Of a stretch of 64,000 bases of DNA, positions 1-9,925 are shown in pieces. A model generated the notes under the pieces. It worked only from the letters and a program-made list of their open reading frames with translations, searched no databases and was not told the DNA's origin. The stretch's first letter is position 1. The number at the start of each line of letters is the position of its first letter. The DNA comes from Alphaproteobacteria bacterium (GTDB lineage Bacteria > Pseudomonadota > Alphaproteobacteria > Micavibrionales > Micavibrionaceae). The position numbers and the translations under genes were made by a program. The DNA lies in contig JAJFGW010000005.1 in assembly GCA_021775915.1 (NCBI GenBank), forward strand, positions 46,631 through 110,630, given 5' to 3'.

Positions 1-1
1 C

Positions 2-409
2 AACGGTAACGATTTAATCCGTATACAACATCTGGTGCGTAAGCTGGACATGGGCGAAAAACCCTATAACGCCATCCTTGATATTGTAAGAAACGCCCGC
101 CCTTATATGAGAGACCTGAAAGAAGGTGAAGTAGAAACCGAGGATCTATCCAAGCTCAATGAATATATAGATACCAATGTCGAATACGGCCCTGGAACGA
201 GAGCGCTGCAGGCCTTCGCATTGGCAACAAAGGCAAGAGCCTTGCTAAACGGAAGGTTATTAACAACAGTTGATGACGTTGTTGCTCTGGCCGACCCCAT
301 TCTCAGACACCGTTTTGGTATGGGTGTAGAAGCAAGGGGCAAGGAAATTGATGAGGCTGACGTTATTAAAAACCTGATTCAAAAATATCAGCAGCCAACG
401 CCTGCTTAA
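2..409 (+). CDS. MoxR-family AAA+ ATPase, C-terminal part (cut by window edge)
   Basis: The reading frame is open from base 2, so only the C-terminal ~135 residues are present; the Walker motifs lie outside the window. The visible part is the AAA lid / C-terminal helical region of MoxR proteins, with the pattern ILDIVRNARP, then GPGTRALQAF..ATKARALL, then VDDVVALADPILRHR. The same pattern recurs in the next gene (ILKIVRRARP, GPRASQAL, VEDVVDLAEPILKHR), so the two are tandem paralogues. MoxR ATPases act as chaperone-like partners of DUF58/VWA proteins, which follow downstream. An intrinsic terminator directly after the stop suggests this copy ends its own transcript. Family call is firm; the partner is inferred from context. 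Confidence 0.85.
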   Translation, partial: NGNDLIRIQHLVRKLDMGEKPYNAILDIVRNARPYMRDLKEGEVETEDLSKLNEYIDTNVEYGPGTRALQAFALATKARALLNGRLLTTVDDVVALADPILRHRFGMGVEARGKEIDEADVIKNLIQKYQQPTPA

Positions 410-440
410 TACTTTAACAATACCAGCACCGAGATTAATT

Positions 441-466
441 AGCCCCGTAACAAGCGGGGCTTTTTA
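441..466 (+). terminator. Intrinsic terminator after the first MoxR gene
   Basis: The stem AGCCCCG / CGGGGCT (441-447 and 455-461) with a 7-nt loop is followed by a run of five T. It separates the two moxR paralogues into different transcription units. Confidence 0.85.
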
Positions 467-557
467 CATGGGGTTATATCTCACCTTTTCCTTCACTCTG
501 CGCCCGTTCGTGCTATTTTCAATAGCAGACATATCCAGATATAAAAGGAGCACTATC

Positions 558-1550
558 ATGAGTGGGGCAAAAGCGCTGAAGGATATAGAATCCAGACTGG
601 CTGATACGACCGCAAAGCTTGGAAAAGTAAGGGCGGAAGTTGGCAAAGTTATTTTTGGTCAAGACAAAGCTGTAGACCGGATTTTTATCACCTTACTCTC
701 CGGCGGGCATGTTTTGCTCATCGGCGTACCGGGGCTGGCAAAAACTCTGATGGTTGAAACCATTTCCAAAGCACTTGGACTTTCCGCAGGGCGTATTCAA
801 TGCACCCCGGATCTGATGCCTGCCGATATTATTGGTTCCGAAGTGTTGGAAGAAGATGAAAAAGGAAAGCGCTCTTTCCGCTTCATTAAAGGGCCGGTTT
901 TTACCCAGTTTCTAATGGCTGACGAAATTAACCGCGCCAGCCCGCGCACACAATCTGCCTTACTGCAAGCCATGCAGGAAGGGCAAGTTACAGTCAGCGG
1001 CAAGGAGTACGACCTACCAAAACCATTTCATGTACTCTCGACCCAGAATCCGATTGAGCAAGAAGGCACTTACCCCCTGCCCGAAGCACAGCTCGACCGT
1101 TTCCTGATGCAGATTGATATTGACTACCCGGACAAGACAAATGAGCGCGCCATCATTCTGGCGACAACCACCAATAATGATGAAAAAGTTAACGCCGTTA
1201 TGAAGCCGCAGGATCTACTGGAGATTCAGTCTCTGGTACGCGACATGCCTGTCGGCGAAAGCGTTATCAAGGCTATTTTAAAAATAGTACGCCGCGCCCG
1301 GCCCGGCCCGGAGTCACCGGACAGCGTCAATGATTACGTTTCATGGCCACCCGGTCCGCGCGCTTCGCAGGCCTTAATGCTGGCCTCTCGCGCTAAAGCG
1401 CTTCTCGAAGGGCGCAGCGCGCCGTCAGTTGAAGATGTTGTTGACCTCGCCGAGCCTATTCTAAAACACCGCATGGCGCTTAATTATCAGGCGCGGGCCA
1501 ACGGGGTTACGCTTTCTGATGTCATTCACGAGCTAACCAGTGATTTATAA
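558..1550 (+). CDS. MoxR-family AAA+ ATPase
   Basis: Complete 330-aa MoxR ATPase, cytoplasmic. Walker A-type GVPGLAKT, Walker B region FLMADEINRASPRTQSALL, sensor-type STQNPIEQEGTYPLPEAQLDRF and the C-terminal lid are all present. The ATG at 558 is chosen because AAAGGAG sits 8-15 nt upstream; the frame is open further upstream to 468, but that start has no ribosome-binding site and falls in the terminator. It is followed at 3 bp by a DUF58 gene, the standard MoxR partner, then by BatA/DUF4159 and a VWA-like membrane protein. This is the MoxR-DUF58 operon type linked in other bacteria to envelope stress and metal-centre or complex assembly. The specific client is unknown. Confidence 0.93.
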   Translation: MSGAKALKDIESRLADTTAKLGKVRAEVGKVIFGQDKAVDRIFITLLSGGHVLLIGVPGLAKTLMVETISKALGLSAGRIQCTPDLMPADIIGSEVLEEDEKGKRSFRFIKGPVFTQFLMADEINRASPRTQSALLQAMQEGQVTVSGKEYDLPKPFHVLSTQNPIEQEGTYPLPEAQLDRFLMQIDIDYPDKTNERAIILATTTNNDEKVNAVMKPQDLLEIQSLVRDMPVGESVIKAILKIVRRARPGPESPDSVNDYVSWPPGPRASQALMLASRAKALLEGRSAPSVEDVVDLAEPILKHRMALNYQARANGVTLSDVIHELTSDL

Positions 1551-1553
1551 AAA

Positions 1554-2462
1554 ATGCGCGCGCTAAAAAATATTTCTTTTCTGAAATATCGCCACAAAGC
1601 AGAAGAAGCTGCGGGCGCTCTGCCCGGTCTTATTATGGCCGCGGAAAAAGCCGCCACCAGCATATTGTCCGGCGACCATGCGCAACGTAAATCAGGTATG
1701 GGCGAAAAATTCTGGCAATTCCGAGAATATGATACATCAGACCGTCCGCAGGATATTGACTGGCGACAATCAGCCAAAGGTGACCGCGTCTATGTCAGGG
1801 AAAAAGAATGGCAAACAACACAAACCGCGATGCTCTGGTGCCAGCGCAATGAAGGCATGGATTATCACTCTCAAGATACTCTACCCACGAAACAGGATAC
1901 CGCCATGACCCTAACGATGGCTCTTGGTATTTTACTTTCAAGAGCCGGGGAACAAATTGCGCCACTCGAAGGCTCGGCCATGCCGGGGCGCAGTAGCCTC
2001 GCCATCCAGAATTTGGGAGAGCAACTGATCGAAAACCATACAGGTGACTTGCCAGATACGGCTCTGCGAAAGATACCAAGAAACAGCTCTCTTATTCTGG
2101 TTGGAGATTTTCTCGCTCCCTCGGATGAGATAAAAGAAATTTTTGACCTGCTGGCAAATCAAGCACAAAACGCCATGGTTGTTCAGGTTCTAGACCCGGC
2201 GGAACTGACACTTCCTTTTGACGGGCGCGTTATATTTGAACGAAGTAACGCCAATGAACAACATCACGTTGATAACGTCGAGACCATTCGCACGGCTTAT
2301 CAGGAGCGCCTGCACGACCATATGGGTTTCATTAAAGACTACTGCAAAAAACACCAATGGAACTGGCTACTCCACACAACGGATGAAGATATTAGCAATA
2401 CTCTTTTTGATTCCTGGATGATGATGGCCCCTGAATCCTTTCACGGCGGGAGCAGAAAATGA
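1554..2462 (+). CDS. DUF58 domain protein, MoxR partner
   Basis: A 302-aa protein of the DUF58 family, soluble by sequence with no membrane segment seen. The hallmark D.RPQDIDWRQSAKGDRVYVRE lies around residues 63-83, within the usual length of the family. The rest resembles a von Willebrand A-like fold, with a hydrophobic strand followed by acidic residues (SLILVGDFLAPSDE). The gene is 3 bp downstream of the MoxR ATPase and its stop overlaps the start of the next gene (ATGA), so the set is co-translated. The function is not defined biochemically; the MoxR pairing is the strongest clue. The start is the first ATG after moxR and no better alternative was seen. Confidence 0.88.
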   Translation: MRALKNISFLKYRHKAEEAAGALPGLIMAAEKAATSILSGDHAQRKSGMGEKFWQFREYDTSDRPQDIDWRQSAKGDRVYVREKEWQTTQTAMLWCQRNEGMDYHSQDTLPTKQDTAMTLTMALGILLSRAGEQIAPLEGSAMPGRSSLAIQNLGEQLIENHTGDLPDTALRKIPRNSSLILVGDFLAPSDEIKEIFDLLANQAQNAMVVQVLDPAELTLPFDGRVIFERSNANEQHHVDNVETIRTAYQERLHDHMGFIKDYCKKHQWNWLLHTTDEDISNTLFDSWMMMAPESFHGGSRK

Positions 2463-5200
2463 TAACAGGAAGCTTCGGCACTCTGGCCTTTCTAAATCCG
2501 TGGGTTCTTGCCGGACTAATCTTCCTGCCTGCGCTGTGGTTTTTGCTCCGGGTCACGCCGCCTGCGCCGCGCCTTATTGTTTTTCCTGCCGCGCGTTTTG
2601 TCTCCGGTCTCATTCCCGAAGAAACAACGGCCAGCCGCACACCATGGTGGGTCTTACTTCTGCGACTTATAACATTAGCTCTGATAATTTTTGCATTAGC
2701 GCGCCCTGTTCTTAACCCCGGAGAGGCTCTGCCGGGACGCGGCTCTATTCGTATCATCGTAGATAATAGCTGGGCATCCGCGCAATCCTGGGTATTACAA
2801 AAGGAAGAGGCGCAGCGCCTTATCAGTAGCGCAGGCCACGACAAAAGAGAGATTTATATCCTGACCACGACAAAGGAACCGGGAGCAGATGCTCCGGCCT
2901 ATCACGGGCCATTAACGCAAGGACAGGCGGAATCAATTCTACGCGGCCTGAAACCTCGACCATGGACGGCAGATTACGAGGCGGCAACAAAGCTGATAAA
3001 AGAAAACACATACAGCGAAAGCCTGCAAAGCCACTGGCTTTCCCATGGCCTGAAGGAAGGGAAGAAAGAAGACGGCAGAAAGCTCATACAGACCCTACAA
3101 AATCAGGGCGGATTGCGCTACGTGCAGCCTAACGACACGGGGCTTCCTATCCTGTTACGCCCGGCAAATAAAATCACATCGAATATCTCCGTTCTCGTCA
3201 GCGCCCCTAAAAAACTGCCCAAGGGAACGCCTGTGACCGTAAACGCGCTCGGCACGGACGGTCACATACTGGATTCGCAAAAAACAGAGCTTGATGTCAG
3301 CAAAAAATCAGCAGAAATAACGTTCGATATTCCCGATGCCATGCGCAACCAGATACATCAGATACGCCTTGCCGGACGCAAAGGCGCGGGCGCTGTTTTA
3401 TTGCTGGACGACCAATTTAAAAGGCACAACATAGGTATTGCCGCACCGTCAGGAGACTCAAAAAATACAGCGCTAACCAATGAGAGTTTTTACCTTGAAC
3501 GCGCCCTGGAGCCTTACGCCAATATTTCGGTCGCCCCGATACAGGACATACTCGCGGAAAATCCTGCGGTTATTATCTTACCCAATATTGGCGCCATACC
3601 GCCGGGAGAACTAAACACCCTTGAAGACTGGGTCAAAAACGGCGGGCTTCTTCTACGTTTTGCCGGGCCCAACATGACACAGGGCGATAATTTTCTAATC
3701 CCCGTTTCCCTGCTAAAAGGAGGCCGCGCCCTTGATGGCGCCTTAACATGGAACGAACCCGTCAATCTGGCCTCATTCCCTGAGCACAGTCCTTTATACG
3801 GGCTGGACTTACCGGATGACATTGAAGTGCGACGGCAACTTTTGGCAGCACCTGCCCCCGGCCTTGACCAAAAAAGCTGGGCTATACTTGAAGACGGAAC
3901 GCCGCTTATAACAGCGGATAATCTTGATAACGGTCTTATCGTTCTTGTTCATACCACGGCAACGCCGCTCTGGTCTGACTTGTCCCTGTCCGGCATATTC
4001 ATACAAATGCTACGCCGTATTGTTAACCTCGCAGGAAATAACAGCTCTCAAAATAGCGATGGAGGCATGTTAAACCCCCTGCTTGTTCTTGACGGATATG
4101 GTGCCGTGACACAGCCCGGCAATTTTGTTCAGCCTATCTCCGCCAAAGATTTTGATAAAACAAACCCCGGCCCGATGAATCCTCCTGGTTTATATGGCCG
4201 TGCCGGATACCAAAAATCATTTAACCTCGGAGACCATATTGGTGCATTGGAAACATTTTCATCACTTCCTGTTGGGGTAGAAACCGGCCATTACGGCAAG
4301 CAAAACGAGACAAATCTTATGCCTTTTATTTTAGCCGCCGCGTTTCTTCTTTTCATGCTCGACTGGCTGCTAATGTCCCTGATGCAGTTTAGCTGGCGAC
4401 GTTTTAGTCCTGCGGCGCTCTGTTTAGCCCTGCTCATAATGTCTTCCACTCCGGCACAAGCGCAAAGCAAACAGCTTATGGCCAGCTATGCTGACAATAT
4501 TCACCTTGCCTATGTTCAAACAGGCAATCCGGCCATTGATAAAATGGCGCATAACGGCCTTGAAGCCTTAAGCGAGATTTTAAAACGCCGCACCTCGGTT
4601 GAACCTTCGGGTATTGTCGCCATCAATCCGGAACAAACTGAGCTCTCCTTTTTTCCTCTGATTTACTGGCCGGTGGCGCAGGAGCAAAAACCACTATCCG
4701 GGAAAGCTCTGCAAAATATTCAATATTATATAGATCACGGTGGCACCATCTTGTTTGACACACGCGATATGATCTCACAAACCAAAAGAACATACGGCCA
4801 GAATAAAGGCATGGGCGGAGGACGTAACGCCGAAAAACTTAGGTCCCTGATCGGCGGCCTGAATATTCCGCCGCTTATTCCCATCAAGGGAGACCATGTC
4901 CTGACAAAATCATTTTACCTCATGGGCTCTTTCCCCGGTCGCTATACCGGCGGTACGATCTGGGTTGAAGAACAAAGCACCAGTGGGCGTGATGGCGTGT
5001 CCTCGGTGATTATCGGCAGTCATGACTGGGCGAGCGCATGGGCAAGCGCAGGCGGTTCCGGCCCCCGTCTGAGCGGCGGGCCACAGCAACAGGAAATGGC
5101 GCTCCGCTTTGGCGTTAACCTTATGATGTACGCCTTAACCGGCAACTATAAATCCGATCAGGTTCACCTGCCGCACATACTGGAAAGGCTGGGGCAATGA
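2459..5200 (+). CDS. BatA/DUF4159 membrane protein
   Basis: A 913-aa inner-membrane protein. The N-terminus is a BatA-type module with two hydrophobic helices (about residues 11-30 and 62-82) around RLIVFPAARF. A long, presumably periplasmic region follows, with a GATase-like section (VIILPNIGAIPPGELNTLEDWV..GG). A second pair of hydrophobic helices lies at about 620-672 and ends in a signal-like TPAQAQS. The last ~230 residues (GGTILFDTRD..., FYLMGSFPGRYTGG) are DUF4159. It looks like a fusion of a BatA protein with an exported DUF4159 domain, each with its own membrane or signal segment. Start and stop overlap both neighbours by 4 bp. Its role is probably in the envelope complex served by MoxR. 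Confidence 0.85.
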   Translation: MITGSFGTLAFLNPWVLAGLIFLPALWFLLRVTPPAPRLIVFPAARFVSGLIPEETTASRTPWWVLLLRLITLALIIFALARPVLNPGEALPGRGSIRIIVDNSWASAQSWVLQKEEAQRLISSAGHDKREIYILTTTKEPGADAPAYHGPLTQGQAESILRGLKPRPWTADYEAATKLIKENTYSESLQSHWLSHGLKEGKKEDGRKLIQTLQNQGGLRYVQPNDTGLPILLRPANKITSNISVLVSAPKKLPKGTPVTVNALGTDGHILDSQKTELDVSKKSAEITFDIPDAMRNQIHQIRLAGRKGAGAVLLLDDQFKRHNIGIAAPSGDSKNTALTNESFYLERALEPYANISVAPIQDILAENPAVIILPNIGAIPPGELNTLEDWVKNGGLLLRFAGPNMTQGDNFLIPVSLLKGGRALDGALTWNEPVNLASFPEHSPLYGLDLPDDIEVRRQLLAAPAPGLDQKSWAILEDGTPLITADNLDNGLIVLVHTTATPLWSDLSLSGIFIQMLRRIVNLAGNNSSQNSDGGMLNPLLVLDGYGAVTQPGNFVQPISAKDFDKTNPGPMNPPGLYGRAGYQKSFNLGDHIGALETFSSLPVGVETGHYGKQNETNLMPFILAAAFLLFMLDWLLMSLMQFSWRRFSPAALCLALLIMSSTPAQAQSKQLMASYADNIHLAYVQTGNPAIDKMAHNGLEALSEILKRRTSVEPSGIVAINPEQTELSFFPLIYWPVAQEQKPLSGKALQNIQYYIDHGGTILFDTRDMISQTKRTYGQNKGMGGGRNAEKLRSLIGGLNIPPLIPIKGDHVLTKSFYLMGSFPGRYTGGTIWVEEQSTSGRDGVSSVIIGSHDWASAWASAGGSGPRLSGGPQQQEMALRFGVNLMMYALTGNYKSDQVHLPHILERLGQ

Positions 5201-7302
5201 ACGGGGCCATCAATTCATCAATGACCGTCCATTTTGCGCCTCTCATTCCAGAGCCTATGCTTTACGGCATGGTCGCCGCCTCTGCCATCATGCTTGTCCT
5301 ATCTTTCTTCCTTTACCGGCGCGGACTATTTTGGCGCATGGCTGTGGTCGCCGGATTTCTTCTAATATTTCTAAACCCATCAATTGCTGTGGAAGACCGC
5401 AAACCTGTATCCGATGTCGTCGCGCTAGTCATAGATAAATCTCCCAGCCAGCTAAACGGCGACCGCACACAGCGCAGCAATGATGCTTTCGCTTACCTGA
5501 AAGAAAAGCTCGAAAAATTTTCTGGACTGGAAGTGCGGACAATAGAAGAGCCGGCAAACACAGAAACCATAGCGAACGAAACCCGGCTTTTTGACTCCCT
5601 TGACCAAATCATGAGCGACGTGCCGTTAAAAAGACGGGCGGGCGCAATATTCATTACAGATGGGCAAATTCATGATGTTCCGGGCAATCCAGAGAGGTTC
5701 AATGATTACGGCCCTGTCCATGCGCTTCTTACAGGAGAGAAAAACGAACGTGACCGTCAACTTGTTATTCTCGAAGCGCCAGCCTATGGCATTGTCGGGC
5801 AAAGCGTTACTATCCGTTACCGTATTGAAGACACAAAAAATATAAAGGAAGAATACGCAACGATTATAAGCCGCGCGAGCGATGAGAAACCGGCAATGGA
5901 TCTTGTGCCTGTTGGAGAAGAACAAAGCCTCACGGTTACAATAGGCCACGCCGGACAGAATGTTGTCGATCTTCAGGCGTCACCAATTAACGGCGAGATC
6001 ACACTGGCCAACAACCGCGCACCTCTTATTATCAACGGCGTGCGTGACCGCTTGCGCGTCCTTTTGGTTTCAGGACAGCCGCACGCGGGCGGGCGCACAT
6101 GGCGCAATCTTTTAACTGCCGACCCCGGTGTTGACCTTGTCCATTTCACTATTCTGCGCGAACCTAACAAACTCGATGCCACGCCTCAAAATGAACTCTC
6201 GCTGATTGCCTTTCCATTCCGGGAACTATTTGAGATTAAACTTTATGATTTTGATCTTATTATTTTCGACCGTTACCGGCTCAACCGCATCCTGCCCAAC
6301 TATTACTTTGCCAATATTGCAAACTACGTAAAAAAAGGTGGTGCCCTTTTAGAAGCCAGCGGGCCATCTTTTGCCACCAACAATTCAGTTTACTCAACCG
6401 CATTAAAAGATGTGCTACCCGCCTACCCCACCGGACAGGTTTACCAGCAGGGATTCAAACCGGAAATCACAGATATAGGGTTCCGGCACCCGGTCACACA
6501 GGGCTTGCACTGGCTTAACCAAAAAGACAAATCAGAAAACTGGGGTTCGTGGCTGCGCCAGGTTGCCGTGCACCCTCTAAGCGGCAACGTCCTGATGACC
6601 GGCATCCAAAAACAACCTCTGCTTATTCTGGACAGAGTTGAAGAAGGTCGGGTAGCACAATTAGCCAGCGACCAGATATGGCTCTGGTCACGCGGCTTTG
6701 ATGGCGGCGGCCCGCAAGCGGAGTTACTGCGACGGCTCGCGCACTGGCTAATGAAGGAACCGGAGCTTGAAGAAAATGCGCTTGATGTCAAAGTCTTTGG
6801 GCAAACCATTACCATCACGCGGCGCTCTTTAAAGGACATTCCGCTAACAGCTACGCTGACAAAGCCTGACGGCACAGAACAGCCAATAGAACTTTTGCCG
6901 ACCAAACAAGGCAATTTACAGGCAAAAATCAAAGGCAATGATCTGGGCATTTACAGTGTTGATGACGGCATGCAAAAACGTTTTGCCATTATTGGTGATT
7001 TAAACCCTCTGGAATTGCGCAGTGTTATCACCACGCCTGACAGGATAAACCCCATCACCACCGCATCAAAAGGACATGTCCACTGGCTTGAAAATAATGC
7101 AACGCCTGATTTGCGATTGCTGCCGCCCGGACGCGATTATGGCGGCGCTAACTGGCTAGGCCTCCGTAAAAATCGCAGCTATACGGTAACAGGCGTAAAG
7201 GATCATCCGTTCCTTCCTTCGTGGCTCTATGCGCTTGGTCTTTTGACCCTGATGATTGCTGCATGGTGGTTTGAAGGGCGGAACCGCAAACAAACATCAT
7301 AA
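5197..7302 (+). CDS. Large membrane protein of the MoxR operon (VWA/GATase-like)
   Basis: A 701-aa protein with two N-terminal membrane helices (about 20-40 and 45-62), a large presumably periplasmic part and a C-terminal helix (LPSWLYALGLLTLMIAAWWF) before a short basic tail. After the first helices, DVVALVIDKSPSQ resembles the first strand and metal-site region of a VWA domain in degenerate form. Further on, LIIFDRYRLNRILPNYYFANIANYVKKGG is typical of the class I glutamine-amidotransferase-like proteins found at the end of these operons. It starts inside the stop of the preceding gene and ends 2 bp from a convergent gene, so it is the last gene of the unit. No catalytic triad was recognised. 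Confidence 0.8.
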   Translation: MNGAINSSMTVHFAPLIPEPMLYGMVAASAIMLVLSFFLYRRGLFWRMAVVAGFLLIFLNPSIAVEDRKPVSDVVALVIDKSPSQLNGDRTQRSNDAFAYLKEKLEKFSGLEVRTIEEPANTETIANETRLFDSLDQIMSDVPLKRRAGAIFITDGQIHDVPGNPERFNDYGPVHALLTGEKNERDRQLVILEAPAYGIVGQSVTIRYRIEDTKNIKEEYATIISRASDEKPAMDLVPVGEEQSLTVTIGHAGQNVVDLQASPINGEITLANNRAPLIINGVRDRLRVLLVSGQPHAGGRTWRNLLTADPGVDLVHFTILREPNKLDATPQNELSLIAFPFRELFEIKLYDFDLIIFDRYRLNRILPNYYFANIANYVKKGGALLEASGPSFATNNSVYSTALKDVLPAYPTGQVYQQGFKPEITDIGFRHPVTQGLHWLNQKDKSENWGSWLRQVAVHPLSGNVLMTGIQKQPLLILDRVEEGRVAQLASDQIWLWSRGFDGGGPQAELLRRLAHWLMKEPELEENALDVKVFGQTITITRRSLKDIPLTATLTKPDGTEQPIELLPTKQGNLQAKIKGNDLGIYSVDDGMQKRFAIIGDLNPLELRSVITTPDRINPITTASKGHVHWLENNATPDLRLLPPGRDYGGANWLGLRKNRSYTVTGVKDHPFLPSWLYALGLLTLMIAAWWFEGRNRKQTS

Positions 7303-7304
7303 CA

Positions 7305-9917
7305 CTACGCCGCCGCTTTTTTCTCCTGCAAAACCGTATGGATATGTTTTGAAAGGACGTCGCGCTTAACCGGCTTACGCAGCACAGCCTTAATGCTTTG
7401 GTTTTCTGCCATAACATTTTTTAACCGCCTTTTACTGTACCCCGACAACATAATGATCGGCAGATCAGGAAAGTCGCCTTCAAGCTCTTTTGCCATTTCC
7501 GCCCCGTTCATGCGCGGCATAGTATAATCCGAAATGATAAGATCATAGCGTTCAGGGTTCTCGCGCAAATGATCAACGGCAACATCACCATCCTCACAAG
7601 CATGCGCTTGGTAGCCAAGGCGATCGATCATCTGAAGAAGCATATCCCGAACACGCTCTTCATCTTCGACCAACAAAACATAGCCTGTTCCACCACAAGA
7701 ATTTTTATCATCCAGGGAAACCAAATCTCTCGCCCCCGCATTTTCTGAAATAGGGAAGAATAATGTAAAACTTGTTCCCCTGCCCTCATGGCTCTCAACA
7801 ACAACAGCGCCATTATGCGCAGTCATGATACCATGAACAGATGAAAGCCCCAGCCCGGTACCATGATCTACCGGCTTAGTTGTAAAGAAAGGTTCGAAGA
7901 TATGTTCCATGACTTCCCGCGGCATACCGGTTCCCGTATCAGAAACCTGAAGACGAGCATAATCCTGATCGCGCACCAGCTTCCCAAGCTTTAACAGTAT
8001 AGCCCCATTGACATCAGATATATGAACGGGTGGTGCTTCATCAGCAGTAAGAGGTTCGTCCACCAACATATCAGGGTAACCCGTATCGTCACCGTTTTTC
8101 CTGTCTATATGAATGGAAAGGCAACCATGTTCTTCCCCCATGGCATCTATAGCGTTTACACATAAATTCATAAGGGTTTGGCTTATATGCGTGGCATTTC
8201 CGCTCACGGGTGCCTCAGCCTCATCAACCTCTATTTTCAGTTCTATACTGGAAGGCATCATAGCCTTTAACATGGCGCCAGTTTCGCCAACAGATTCAAC
8301 CAAATCAACAATATCTTTGGCCCCTTCATTGCGTCTGGAAAAAGCGAGTATTTGTTCTACTAGCCCCTGAGCCTGCAAGCTGCCGCTCATAATTTGGCTA
8401 GCGAAATGGTGTTCTTTTGACTCCGCCGGAAGGTCCTCCAGCAAAAATTCTGCGTAGCCAAGCGTTGAGGCGAGAATATTGTTAAAATCATGAGCAATAC
8501 CGCCAGCCAGTCGCCCGATAGCTTCCATTTTCTGCGCCTGAAAGAATTGTGTTTGAAGGTCTTCTTTTTCCTGCTCTGCCTTTTTGCGGCTTGTAATATC
8601 ACGGGCCGTGCCGATAAAACCACCATCGTTCAAAAGAGTTAGCGACATTTCCGCATAAACAGTTTCTCCATCTTTCCTCAGAATCGGCGCATCGCCTTTC
8701 CAATAGCCTTCCTTTTTCAAAAGCGGCAAAATGTTATTCTTAACTTCTTCCTGCCCTGCGCCGTTATAAAGACTTTCCCATTTCTGCCCTATATAATTTC
8801 CCAGATCCTCTTTTTCAATACCATGAAGACACATAAGCGCCTTGTTAATGTAAGTAATATTACCTTCTGAATCGACAAGACCAATACCATCGTCAGCAGC
8901 CTCAATCGCCGCCAGACGTTTAGAGGCAAGAGCGGTAGATTCCATTACTTCGGTATAATCACGAACCACCCAAACATGACCGCCATCTTCCAACGCTGTC
9001 ATTGATATATCCTGATAAAAGTCAGTGCCATCCTTCCTTAACCCTAACGAATGACCATGCCAATGCCATTGCAGTAAAAGCTCCTTAAAGACCTCTTTTT
9101 CAAACCAGTTACATTGCTCTTCGCTATAAAGGGCTTTCCATGATTTTCCAACAATTTCATCGGCCCCTTCATAACCATGTAAAAAGGCAAGAGCAATATT
9201 GGCGTAGGTAACCTCCCCTTGCTTGTTCGTAATAGCAATCCCGTCCATGGCCGCCTCCATAGCGGCGGCACGCGACACAAGCAAATCCATAACTTTCTTT
9301 TTATCTATGCTTGCCTGCCCTAGCTTTCGTAGCTTAAGCATAAGAATCATAATCAGGCCAAGACCGGAAATAGCCATACTGGCAATTGAGAAAAAGAAGA
9401 ATATATGTTCACTGTAAATATACGCTTGATTCTTCTCCTGATTTAACCTGCCAACAACCTCCGTCAACTCATTTCGTGAAGCATTTAAGGTCACCATAAG
9501 GCTTATAGCCTTGCTAATCTGCCGTCTGACCAATAAATCGTCCTGCTTAAGAAACGTGACTAATTCACCCAAACTATCCTCAAATTTTTCAATATATTTT
9601 TTCCCCTGGGCTGAACTCAAGGCTATGGGATACATAGACGTTTTCAATATATTATTAAGATAAGAAAGCTCACTTACAATGCTGGTTTTTGAAAAACTAT
9701 CCGCCCCTGACAAATAGGAGAAGAACATACTCTCAAAGTTATCTTCTGCTGTATTAACAATCCACTCAGTATCATGAAGGGAATCATTCTGTTCCCCTTC
9801 CACTATTTTCTTATAGATTAGGTGAGTAGACTGCCCCCCTGACAGACTAAAGATAAGAACAATAAAGAGGATAAGAAACAGCTCCAACTTCACCGTATGG
9901 CTTTTGTTAAATTTCAT
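7305..9917 (-). CDS. Hybrid PAS sensor histidine kinase
   Basis: 870 aa. Membrane helices at about 11-26 and 172-196 bracket a ~145-residue periplasmic sensor that I do not recognise. Two PAS domains follow (each with the C-terminal R.DGT/R.DGE..Y pattern), then a HisKA with His476 in [11 protein letters not shown], an HATPase with DTGTGMP and GTGLGLSSVHG, and a receiver with likely phospho-acceptor Asp797 (IISDYTMPRMNG). The kinase core resembles CckA, but the periplasmic domain and the adjacent regulator set it apart. It lies downstream of the LuxR-type regulator on the same strand (8-bp gap), so the two are probably co-transcribed and a cognate pair. The signal is unknown. Confidence 0.92.
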   Translation of the reverse strand: MKFNKSHTVKLELFLILFIVLIFSLSGGQSTHLIYKKIVEGEQNDSLHDTEWIVNTAEDNFESMFFSYLSGADSFSKTSIVSELSYLNNILKTSMYPIALSSAQGKKYIEKFEDSLGELVTFLKQDDLLVRRQISKAISLMVTLNASRNELTEVVGRLNQEKNQAYIYSEHIFFFFSIASMAISGLGLIMILMLKLRKLGQASIDKKKVMDLLVSRAAAMEAAMDGIAITNKQGEVTYANIALAFLHGYEGADEIVGKSWKALYSEEQCNWFEKEVFKELLLQWHWHGHSLGLRKDGTDFYQDISMTALEDGGHVWVVRDYTEVMESTALASKRLAAIEAADDGIGLVDSEGNITYINKALMCLHGIEKEDLGNYIGQKWESLYNGAGQEEVKNNILPLLKKEGYWKGDAPILRKDGETVYAEMSLTLLNDGGFIGTARDITSRKKAEQEKEDLQTQFFQAQKMEAIGRLAGGIAHDFNNILASTLGYAEFLLEDLPAESKEHHFASQIMSGSLQAQGLVEQILAFSRRNEGAKDIVDLVESVGETGAMLKAMMPSSIELKIEVDEAEAPVSGNATHISQTLMNLCVNAIDAMGEEHGCLSIHIDRKNGDDTGYPDMLVDEPLTADEAPPVHISDVNGAILLKLGKLVRDQDYARLQVSDTGTGMPREVMEHIFEPFFTTKPVDHGTGLGLSSVHGIMTAHNGAVVVESHEGRGTSFTLFFPISENAGARDLVSLDDKNSCGGTGYVLLVEDEERVRDMLLQMIDRLGYQAHACEDGDVAVDHLRENPERYDLIISDYTMPRMNGAEMAKELEGDFPDLPIIMLSGYSKRRLKNVMAENQSIKAVLRKPVKRDVLSKHIHTVLQEKKAAA

Positions 9918-9925
9918 TAAAATTC

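Noticed and set aside
468..557. Earlier in-frame start for the second MoxR ATPase
   Set aside because: The ATG overlaps the T-run of a terminator and has no ribosome-binding site, whereas 558 has AAAGGAG at good spacing and starts at the usual family position.
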